From an uncultured Alphaproteobacteria bacterium (GTDB taxonomy: Bacteria; Pseudomonadota; Alphaproteobacteria; Puniceispirillales; UBA1172), in NCBI GenBank assembly GCA_937952245.1, contig CALFYS010000069.1, positions 1-13,407 on the forward strand: DNA of 13,407 nucleotides, written 5' to 3'. Positions 6,749-13,407 of this stretch are shown one piece after another. Below the pieces are notes generated by a model. The model was given only the letters and a program-made list of their open reading frames with translations. It had not been told where the DNA came from and searched no databases. A program made the position numbers and the translations under genes. The number at the start of each line of letters is the position of its first letter. Position 1 is the first letter of the stretch.

Positions 6749-8711
6749 TATGATGTTTAAAATTTTACCGTCTTCATGGCGGGGTTTCCAAGGCCAGATG
6801 TTTTTATGGCAATTGCCATTAATCGCCATTTTCTCGATTGATCCCGGGGTTTATGTCGCGGCGTATTGGCTGGCGGGATATGCCTTGCTGGGAATAAAAC
6901 GCTGGTGGTTAAACACGCTGGTGTTGATGGCGTTGTTGGGCAGTTTATATGTGGTGCAGCCGCCGCCGAGCGCTGAGTTTTTCATCGGGATGCTGGTGGT
7001 GATCTTGCCCATGGCATGGCGACCTGAACAGGGGCAAGTGTTATCGCCGGTGGGGCTGACGCCGACGATTTTCTTGGTGGGGTCGGTCTTTATCTTCCAT
7101 ATTCAGTTTTTCATTCTGTTGCTGATCTTTATCTGGCTGTTGGGCTTCCTGATGTGGTTTTCCATGACATTCGCGGGCTGGTCATTGAAAGATATTCGCA
7201 TCCGGTGGAAGATGCTGGCGGCGGTGTCATTGGGCGGGTCTGGCCTTGTGGTGTTGATCTTTGCCCTTGTGCCTAAAATTGATACGGGCGCGATTCCATC
7301 GTTCGCGCGATCAAGCGATCAGATCAAATTGACCGATCGTCTTTCCGCGGAAGGTTTCCGCAATCTTTTGGGTGATGACAGCGTGGCCTTCAGGGCATTT
7401 CCTTTGGATGAACAGCCTGAATTAACGCCTTATTGGCGGGTGTTTACCCTTGATCAGCAAACCGAAAGCGGCTGGCAACGGGGGCAACGCCCGAAGCGGC
7501 AATACGCCAATGTTGGCTTTCTTGATGCGCCGCATCGGCGGTTTGATCTGATGGCTGAAGGGCATGACATGACATGGTTGCCCATCCCCGGCTGGCCCGT
7601 GCCCGGGGTTAATCCCCAAAACCAAGTGACCTATTTCGCTGAGATCAGAAGCCCTCGGGGGACGATCCATAACGCCACGGTGGCGGCTTATGATCATACC
7701 GCGGAAATCACCGCTGACCCAAGGGCGTGGCGCGGCACAACGCTGTTGTCCGATGAAGGGCAGATTGGGCCATGGGCGCGCCAGCAACGGCAAAACTTTA
7801 CCACTGACCGTGCCTTTGCGAGCTTTTTGATGCAGCGGTTTCAGCGGGAATATACCTATTCAACGGCAACATCCTATGATCCGGAATCCTCCACCGTTGC
7901 CCTTGATCAGTTTTTCTTTGAAGGCTTGAGCGGGTATTGTTCCTTTTTCGCGCAATCCATGGCAACAGCCCTCAGGGCGGTGGGGATACCCGCCCATGTG
8001 GTGACCGGCTATATGGGCGGCGATTGGAATGATTTTGGCGGCTATTGGATGATCCGCAATAATATGGCCCATGCTTGGGTTGAGGCTTATTTTTATGATG
8101 AAGGATGGGTGCGATTTGACCCCACCTTGCTGGTGGCGCCGGGGATTGGTGGCGGTTTTGCTGTTGATACCCTGACCTTGGAAGGGCAGGCCACCCCGAC
8201 CAACGCCAGCCAAGGTGATATGCCGAATATATTTGTTCGCGCCACCATGTGGGTGGATTCGCTCAATACCAATATCACGCGGTCGATCATGCAATTTGGT
8301 GGCCAATCCAACCGCAGTTTCAAAAGCCGCATTCAAGGCATGGATTTTGAAACGCTGATCTGGATTCTAGGGGGGATGATGACCTCCATCCTCTTGGTGA
8401 CGGCGGGCACATCGGTGGTGCGCCGCATGGGGATTATTGGCGGCAACCCCGGGTTAAGGTTGGAACAGCAATTTATCCAGATTTTAGAGCAATCCTTGGG
8501 CAATGCCGCCCCGCGTCACCAAAGCGAAGGTTTGATCGCCTATGCCAAAAGGGCAGGGGCGCAATCGGTATTGGCGGATGATCTGCACGCTTTGGCCTTG
8601 CGCATTTCAAGGGCGCGGTTTGGCGCGAGTGTCTTAACCCGTGATGAAGCCAAAGACCTGATGGCGGCGCTTTCCGATTTGCGAAAATCGCTGAAACAAC
8701 AAAAGGCTTAG
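6729..8711 (+). CDS. tgpA: TgpA-type membrane transglutaminase (DUF3488-transglutaminase)
   Basis: This 660-residue inner-membrane protein has an N-terminal hydrophobic block (about 25-180, five to six helices, DUF3488/TgpA_N), a periplasmic transglutaminase-like core (about 340-480), one further helix (543-565) and a cytoplasmic tail (566-660). The catalytic triad is intact: C404 in LSGYCSFFAQ, H448 in NMAHAWVEAY and D464 in VRFDPT. The TgpA family is predicted to carry out protein-glutamine gamma-glutamyltransferase or related cysteine-protease-like chemistry on envelope targets. The real substrate is unknown. It is essential in Pseudomonas aeruginosa, which says nothing certain about this organism. 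The start at ATG 6729 is set by AGGGGAGG at 6715-6722, giving a 20-nt overlap with DUF58. Its stop overlaps that of the convergent cyclase gene. Confidence 0.92.
   Translation: MLSPLLDMMFKILPSSWRGFQGQMFLWQLPLIAIFSIDPGVYVAAYWLAGYALLGIKRWWLNTLVLMALLGSLYVVQPPPSAEFFIGMLVVILPMAWRPEQGQVLSPVGLTPTIFLVGSVFIFHIQFFILLLIFIWLLGFLMWFSMTFAGWSLKDIRIRWKMLAAVSLGGSGLVVLIFALVPKIDTGAIPSFARSSDQIKLTDRLSAEGFRNLLGDDSVAFRAFPLDEQPELTPYWRVFTLDQQTESGWQRGQRPKRQYANVGFLDAPHRRFDLMAEGHDMTWLPIPGWPVPGVNPQNQVTYFAEIRSPRGTIHNATVAAYDHTAEITADPRAWRGTTLLSDEGQIGPWARQQRQNFTTDRAFASFLMQRFQREYTYSTATSYDPESSTVALDQFFFEGLSGYCSFFAQSMATALRAVGIPAHVVTGYMGGDWNDFGGYWMIRNNMAHAWVEAYFYDEGWVRFDPTLLVAPGIGGGFAVDTLTLEGQATPTNASQGDMPNIFVRATMWVDSLNTNITRSIMQFGGQSNRSFKSRIQGMDFETLIWILGGMMTSILLVTAGTSVVRRMGIIGGNPGLRLEQQFIQILEQSLGNAAPRHQSEGLIAYAKRAGAQSVLADDLHALALRISRARFGASVLTRDEAKDLMAALSDLRKSLKQQKA
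8708..8711. other. Overlapping stop codons of convergent genes
   Basis: The plus-strand transglutaminase stop TAG (8709-8711) and the minus-strand cyclase stop TAA (8710-8708) share two bases, so no intergenic space is left. Any terminator for either transcript must lie within the opposing coding sequence. An AT-rich stem (8715-8720 with 8728-8733) is visible just inside the cyclase gene but has no T-tract. Confidence 0.9.
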
Positions 8712-10834
8712 GATTTTTTGTAATAATCAAAAAGCCCTTGAGGGTAATCCGCCGCATCCCCAAGTTTTTTCAACATCTGGCTGATCTTGCGCTTCTGGCC
8801 GGCTTGTTTCGCCGCCATGAAATCGCTGTGAATACCGCTGGTTTCCGCCGATAAAGCCACGGGTGAATACACGGTGGTCTCTTTTGATTTGCCGCGCACC
8901 GCAATCTGATCAATGGCGATCAAATCAGGATGGGCGCTTTGTTCGGCTGTGGTGTCAGCGATGGTGATGGGCAGGCTTGTGTTCTTGCCAAAAGGCTCCA
9001 GCCGTGCCGCGAGGTTCACAATATCGCCGATACAGGAATAATTAAATCGGAATTGTGAGCCCAGATTGCCAACAACCGCGTTTCCGGTGGCAATGCCAAT
9101 GCCGATCCGGATGTCAGCATCTTTGCCATCTGTTTGCGGCCAACGCTCCCCCATCATGGCTTTTAATTCTTGGTTTAAATCCGGCAACATGGCTTCAAGG
9201 GCAATCGCCGCGTTAACCGCGCGTTTGGCGTGGTCATCCTGCGGCATCGGGGCATTCCAAAACGCCATCAGCGCATCGCCGATATATTTATCCAAGGTTC
9301 CGCCATGATCCAAAATAATGGCCGTCGCCTTATCCATAATATGATTGATAATATGGGTCAGGGTTTCCGGCGTATCCGCCAAAGCTTCGGAAAGGGTGGT
9401 GAAGCCGCGAACATCCATAAACATGACGGAGATTTCGGTTTTTTGGCCATCCAACGCAGGGCCTGAACCGCTGGCATCAATACGGCGTACCATTTCAGGC
9501 GAAAGATATTGGTTAAAGGCGGTGCGCAATTTCCGGCGGCGATATTCTTCGTAAATGGCGCGCATGGTCAACACAAGGATGGCCACCAGCACCACAGACC
9601 CCACCACCAGAAAGACATTGCCCAAATAGCCATGGTTGATGAAGGCTTGTAAAAACCCGTAAACACTGCCGATGGCCGCTGTCACCAAAATGGTAAACCC
9701 AAGGGCAAGGGGCAATTTCACCATCAAAACCGAGATCAAAATCGTCGCCACAATGGTTCCCATAATCTCAAGGGTTTCAACAATTTGACCAGATTGGATA
9801 TGCCGTTCCGATAAGATTTGATGCAAGATTTGCAGGTGAATATAGGGCCCGGGCAAGGAAGCCTCGAGAGCGGTGGCATGAATATCTTTCAGCCCAGACG
9901 CGGAACTGCCGATGATCACAAAACTGTTGTTGATGGCTTCTGCCCAGCCCGCGCCATCATTATTGGTCATAATCGTATGGGCGGAGATGGTGGTGAAACG
10001 TTCGCTATACCCGTGGTGGAGCGTGATTTGCGCTTCATCATCGGCGGTGGCGATAATGCGGCCGGTCTTAACCTTGGTGGTCACCTCGCCAGTATCGCCG
10101 GCCAATTTCGCAACATGGCCGCGGGCGCCTTGCCCCACCCTTAACATTTCAAGGGCAAAGGAAGGGATCAATTTACCGTCCACCTGCGCCATCAAAGGCA
10201 CTTTGCGGACAAAGTTATCGCGTTCCAACGACAGGCTGACAAATCCCGCCCCGGGGGAGGTTTGAAGCTGAGGGATGGGGGATTTAATCCCGGGCACGGT
10301 GATCAGGTTCTGATTTTGTTGGCCGATTTGAGCAATTCCCACAGGGGCAAAAATAGGGTCTTTGACGACAACAGGCATCAAATTGGTGGCCATCACCGTC
10401 GGGGCGTTTTGCAAGGATTGAGAAAGGATCGCATCGCCATCAGGCACAAGCCCTTCAAATTGATCAGCGGATTGGCCCGAAAACCGCGCGATATTTTGCG
10501 GCGTGAAGCGGTCTTCTTCGGTCATCAGAATATCAAGCCCGATTGATAGCGGGGCGGCGGCGTTAATCCGGTCAATCAATTCAGCGGTGATCGAACGTGG
10601 CCATGGCCATTGGCCAATTTTTTCCAGACTGCGCTCATCAATATCCACCAGCACCATCATCCGCGCCAGATCATCATCGCCTTCAAACGGGGAGACTTTG
10701 GTGAAGAAATCAAGGGAATTGTCTTTATTGGCTGACCGCAATTGCCCAAGGTCTAAATAGGCGGAAGCGCCGATCCCGAAAGACAGCACAACGGCAAAGA
10801 TCATTAACAGGCGTTGGAATTTTTGTGGTGTCAT
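8708..10834 (-). CDS. CHASE2-domain adenylate/guanylate cyclase (class III)
   Basis: This 708-residue membrane receptor has an N-terminal helix (8-26), an extracytoplasmic CHASE2 sensor domain (about 40-345, including VDIDERSLEKIGQWPWPR at 63-80), three helices (about 355-374, 376-397 and 403-424) and a cytoplasmic class III cyclase domain (about 465-650). Metal-binding aspartates are D474 in FMDVRGFTTLSEA and D520 in LDKYIGDALMAFWN. K516 is the adenine-selecting lysine. The YSCIGDIVNLAARLE segment (599-613) supplies N607 and R611, with S600 at the second base-selecting position. The catalytic residues look complete, so cAMP production is the most likely activity. The ligand of CHASE2 is unknown. 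It starts 5 nt after the PilC-type gene stop, and an AGGT overlapping that stop is its probable ribosome binding site. It is therefore strongly coupled to the pilus/secretion genes. Confidence 0.93.
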   Translation of the reverse strand: MTPQKFQRLLMIFAVVLSFGIGASAYLDLGQLRSANKDNSLDFFTKVSPFEGDDDLARMMVLVDIDERSLEKIGQWPWPRSITAELIDRINAAAPLSIGLDILMTEEDRFTPQNIARFSGQSADQFEGLVPDGDAILSQSLQNAPTVMATNLMPVVVKDPIFAPVGIAQIGQQNQNLITVPGIKSPIPQLQTSPGAGFVSLSLERDNFVRKVPLMAQVDGKLIPSFALEMLRVGQGARGHVAKLAGDTGEVTTKVKTGRIIATADDEAQITLHHGYSERFTTISAHTIMTNNDGAGWAEAINNSFVIIGSSASGLKDIHATALEASLPGPYIHLQILHQILSERHIQSGQIVETLEIMGTIVATILISVLMVKLPLALGFTILVTAAIGSVYGFLQAFINHGYLGNVFLVVGSVVLVAILVLTMRAIYEEYRRRKLRTAFNQYLSPEMVRRIDASGSGPALDGQKTEISVMFMDVRGFTTLSEALADTPETLTHIINHIMDKATAIILDHGGTLDKYIGDALMAFWNAPMPQDDHAKRAVNAAIALEAMLPDLNQELKAMMGERWPQTDGKDADIRIGIGIATGNAVVGNLGSQFRFNYSCIGDIVNLAARLEPFGKNTSLPITIADTTAEQSAHPDLIAIDQIAVRGKSKETTVYSPVALSAETSGIHSDFMAAKQAGQKRKISQMLKKLGDAADYPQGLFDYYKKS

Positions 10835-10839
10835 ATGGC

Positions 10840-12069
10840 TTACCTGAAGGCATCACCAGCGGAGAAGATGGGCAGATACAGCGCCACAACCATGACCCCG
10901 ATCATCGCCCCCACGAAAACAATCATCAACGGTTCAATGATGGCCGAAAGACCTTCAACAACAGCGTCAAATTCTTCTTCGTAATATTTCGCGATAGAGG
11001 TCAGCATTTCATCCATATTACCGGTCTTCTCACCCACCGCCATCAACTGCGATAGGGCGATGGGGAAGACTTTTTCTTCGCGGAACAACACCGACATGGC
11101 CAGACCAGTGGTGATCCGTTCTTTGATGCGGCCGGTGGCATCAACAAAAACAAGGTTTTTTGAAACCGTACGCGATACCTCAAGCGTGTCGATAACGCTT
11201 ACACCCGCGGCCAGAAGGTTCGACATCAGCAATGACATTCGGGCGACGGTGGATTTCATAATAATATCGCCAAATAGTGGCAGTTTCAGCCACATATGAC
11301 TCTTTAATTTGACGTAAGCCCGCACATATTTTGACAGGATTTTATTCACAAACCAGAAGGTAAAGCTTGTCCCCAACACCATCATGACATTATCGCCATC
11401 TTGAATCCAATTCGAAGCATCAACGATTTTCTGGGTAGGGCCAGGCAATTCAGCCCCAAGGCCTTCGTACATCTCTTGGAATGTTGGCACCACGCTGGTC
11501 AACATCCCATAGGAAATCAGCAAAGTGATGGTGACAAGCGTGATGGGGTAGAACATCGCCGATTTAATGCCGGCGCGGATTTTTTCCTGCTTTTCCAACA
11601 TCTCAACAAGGCGGTCAAGGAACGTATCCAGCTTACCCGACAATTCACCAGCTTCCACCATATTCAGGTAAACCGTATCAAAATGCCTTGAATGTTCACG
11701 AAACGCTTGGCTGAGGGAGGCACCGCCGTTCAATTTATCGGTGATTTTCTGAATCACTGTCTTTAGATTGGCGTTTTTCGTCTGATCACCAACCAAAACC
11801 ATGGCTTCAACAATCGGCAGGCCAGAACGGATCATCGTGGCGACTTTTTTGGTGAAAATCATAATCTCTTTTTGGGGGATACTGCCAAAGGGCCCCCAGG
11901 TGATTTGAATATCGCCCGCGCCTTTTTTCTTTTCTTTAATGGCGGTTAATTTGACATCTCGAATACCATCGGTGCGCAATTTTGAACGGGCTTGAACAAG
12001 GCCTTCGGCCTCGATTTCCCCTTTCATTTTCTTGCCGCGTTTTTTGCCGACATATTTGAACTTTTTCAT
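10840..12069 (-). CDS. pilC: PilC/GspF-type inner-membrane platform protein
   Basis: This 409-residue protein is the inner-membrane core of type IV pilus and type II secretion machines, which transmits motion from the assembly ATPase to the growing pilin fibre. A basic N-terminal region (1-50, with GKKMKGEIEAEG at 12-23) precedes two T2SSF domains (about 70-193 and 273-395). Each carries the family motif G-E-x-x-G: EAGELSGKLD (139-148) and AVGEKTGNMDEML (344-356). Hydrophobic segments lie at about 172-194, 228-246 and 377-399, and the C-terminus ends in YLPIFSAGD. The GKKMKGEIEA start resembles PilC more than GspF, but the machine cannot be decided from this protein alone. It follows the PilB/GspE gene by 81 nt and precedes the cyclase by 5 nt. 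Confidence 0.9.
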   Translation of the reverse strand: MKKFKYVGKKRGKKMKGEIEAEGLVQARSKLRTDGIRDVKLTAIKEKKKGAGDIQITWGPFGSIPQKEIMIFTKKVATMIRSGLPIVEAMVLVGDQTKNANLKTVIQKITDKLNGGASLSQAFREHSRHFDTVYLNMVEAGELSGKLDTFLDRLVEMLEKQEKIRAGIKSAMFYPITLVTITLLISYGMLTSVVPTFQEMYEGLGAELPGPTQKIVDASNWIQDGDNVMMVLGTSFTFWFVNKILSKYVRAYVKLKSHMWLKLPLFGDIIMKSTVARMSLLMSNLLAAGVSVIDTLEVSRTVSKNLVFVDATGRIKERITTGLAMSVLFREEKVFPIALSQLMAVGEKTGNMDEMLTSIAKYYEEEFDAVVEGLSAIIEPLMIVFVGAMIGVMVVALYLPIFSAGDAFR

Positions 12070-12101
12070 CTGAATGGTCGTCCCGATCAGTCAATTATGA
12101 A

Positions 12102-12133
12102 ATTATAATATTATCATACCAAAATCATTGCCA
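12102..12133 (-). promoter_or_regulatory. Possible AT-rich promoter before pilC
   Basis: The 81-nt gap between the ATPase and platform-protein genes contains an AT-rich stretch. On the minus strand, TATTAT (12110-12105) and TATAAT (12107-12102) overlap, and a poor TGGCAA box (12133-12128) lies 17 nt upstream of TATTAT. It could give the platform protein and cyclase their own expression, but evidence is thin. No terminator hairpin with a T-tract is seen in the gap. Confidence 0.25.
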
Positions 12134-12150
12134 TGAGAAAGATTGCCAGT

Positions 12151-13407
12151 TTAACTCAAGACCAAGACACGGGTATATTCTTCAACGCTGATGATGCGAT
12201 CTTTGATCATGCCGCGGCCAATATCCTGCATGGTTTCGAACCCGTCAATTCGCGCGGCTTCCAGCATTTCAGGGGCAAGGGCATTGCGCAAAATCGCTTC
12301 TTCCAATTCTTTGCTGATCCGCAAGACTTCATAAATCCCGCGGCGACCTTTATAGCCCGAACCGCCGCAAACACCGCATCCCGCGCCTTTATAAGGTTTA
12401 ACGGTGCGAGCTTCTTCTTCGGTGAAGCCGATTCTGACCATGAAATCTTCGGTGATGCTGTTGTCTTCCACCAAACAGCTGGGGCAATTGGCACGCGCCA
12501 AACGTTGCGCGATAATCAGGGATACCGCCGCTGAAATCATAAACGGCGGCACGCCCATATTGAGCAAACGCGTGATCGTGGCAATCGCGTCATTAGTGTG
12601 CAAGGTCGATAACAGCAAATGCCCTGTCAGCGCGGCCTTAACCGCAATATCAACGGTTTCCTGATCGCGAATCTCCCCCACTAGAATAACTTCAGGGTCT
12701 TGGCGCAAAAACGCCCGCAGAATAGCCGAGAATGTCAGGCCAATTTTTTCATTGGCCTGCACCTGTCCAACCCCTTCAAGGTAATATTCCACAGGGTCTT
12801 CCGCTGTCATAATATTCAATTGCGGGTCATTGATATGTTGCAGCGCGCCATAAAGCGTGGTGGTTTTACCTGAACCCGTTGGCCCGGTTACCAGCACCAT
12901 GCCTTGCGGGGCTGAAATCGCCTCAACAACACGGTTAAAGTTTTCTTCCGACAGGCCGATCTTATCAAGGCTAAGGGCAGGGTCACCTTTCAGGATACGC
13001 ATGACGATCCGTTCGCCGTTTTTGCCGGGCAGAACGTTAAATCGGAAATCAATATCCTCACCATTATGCTTAAAGGTGATGGCGCCATCCTGCGGCAAGC
13101 GTTTTTCCGAAATATCGCAATCGGCAACAATCTTAAAACGGGTAATCACCCCAAGATAATTCCGGATCAGATATTGGGTGTATTCTTCTCTGATGATCAG
13201 GCGGCCATCAACCCTGAAGCGAACCCGCGCGACATCACGGAAAGGTTCGATATGAATATCGCTGACATCACCATCAATCGCCGTGGCAAGGATATGATCA
13301 CAAAACTCAGGCACTAAATCTTCATTATCAGGGGGGAAGCGTGACCGCCTTGAACGCGCCGCCGCCCCGGGCGCGCGTTTCACTTTCTGTGGCTTGGCAG
13401 ACCCGCC
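12151..13407 (-). CDS. pilB: PilB/GspE-type assembly ATPase, N-terminus outside window
   Basis: The open frame continues to the last base of the window with no stop, so the N-terminal part is missing. Relatives are about 500-580 residues and only about 418 are present. The GTG at 13383 is probably internal. Residues below are counted from it. A basic, alanine-rich linker (1-16) precedes the conserved core. Motifs are Walker A GPTGSGKTTT (167-176), the Asp box TAEDPVEY (193-200), Walker B ILVGEIRD (233-240) and the His box STLHTND (259-265). A tetracysteine zinc site is formed by C300, C303, C336 and C339. This hexameric cytoplasmic ATPase powers pilus or pseudopilus assembly with the downstream PilC-type protein. 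All motor motifs are intact. GspE and MSHA-type homologues are alternatives. Confidence 0.92.
   Translation of the reverse strand, partial: GGSAKPQKVKRAPGAAARSRRSRFPPDNEDLVPEFCDHILATAIDGDVSDIHIEPFRDVARVRFRVDGRLIIREEYTQYLIRNYLGVITRFKIVADCDISEKRLPQDGAITFKHNGEDIDFRFNVLPGKNGERIVMRILKGDPALSLDKIGLSEENFNRVVEAISAPQGMVLVTGPTGSGKTTTLYGALQHINDPQLNIMTAEDPVEYYLEGVGQVQANEKIGLTFSAILRAFLRQDPEVILVGEIRDQETVDIAVKAALTGHLLLSTLHTNDAIATITRLLNMGVPPFMISAAVSLIIAQRLARANCPSCLVEDNSITEDFMVRIGFTEEEARTVKPYKGAGCGVCGGSGYKGRRGIYEVLRISKELEEAILRNALAPEMLEAARIDGFETMQDIGRGMIKDRIISVEEYTRVLVLS

Noticed and set aside
7860..8336. 158-codon minus-strand ORF inside the transglutaminase gene
   Set aside because: It lies wholly antisense to a gene with an intact catalytic triad and shows no family features. 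Long antisense frames are expected in coding sequence of this composition.
8711..8736. AT-rich stem-loop at the convergent transglutaminase-cyclase junction, as a bidirectional terminator
   Set aside because: The pairing (GG, TTTTTG with CAAAAA, CC) has a bulge and a wobble pair, and no T-run follows the stem in either direction. It sits in the C-terminal cyclase codons, so coding constraint explains it as well.
13381..13383. GTG as the true start of the PilB/GspE-type gene
   Set aside because: The reading frame stays open to the window edge and the product would lack the N-terminal domain usual in the family, so the real start probably lies outside the window.

Overview
This window comes from a Gram-negative bacterium, most likely an alphaproteobacterium. 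That is inferred from the style of the HIT protein, the short DksA/TraR-like regulator, the CHASE2 adenylate cyclase and the MoxR-DUF58-transglutaminase cassette, with a base composition near 50% GC. I cannot name the species. The region reads as ordinary, densely packed chromosome. I see no tRNA, rRNA, CRISPR array, insertion sequence, integrase or phage gene.

Layout. (1) 66-734 (+): a VOC/glyoxalase-like protein. It converges, 17 bp apart, with a minus-strand group at 752-2902. Read in its own direction, that group is a YgjP-type zinc metallopeptidase, an EamA/DMT transporter and a small secreted four-cysteine protein. (2) 3009-4752 (+): a HIT-family protein, a C4 zinc-finger DksA/TraR-like protein and a second EamA/DMT transporter, diverging from the metallopeptidase. 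(3) 4834-8711 (+): a MoxR AAA+ ATPase, a membrane-anchored DUF58 protein and a TgpA-type membrane transglutaminase with an intact Cys-His-Asp triad. This is a recurrent bacterial cassette. (4) 13407-8708 (-): a PilB/GspE ATPase cut by the window edge, a PilC/GspF inner-membrane platform protein and a CHASE2-type adenylate/guanylate cyclase. The cyclase starts 5 nt after the platform-protein stop, so the two are almost certainly co-transcribed. Blocks 3 and 4 converge and their stop codons overlap.

How the genes work together. Block 4 links a type IV pilus or type II secretion motor to a cyclic-nucleotide sensor and is the most interesting association here. Block 3 is a chaperone, DUF58 and transglutaminase envelope module. 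Blocks 1 and 2 are mixed housekeeping and transport genes. I found no strong evidence for an undescribed system. The best leads are the pilus-cyclase operon, the small secreted cysteine protein, and the HIT protein with a substituted first histidine.
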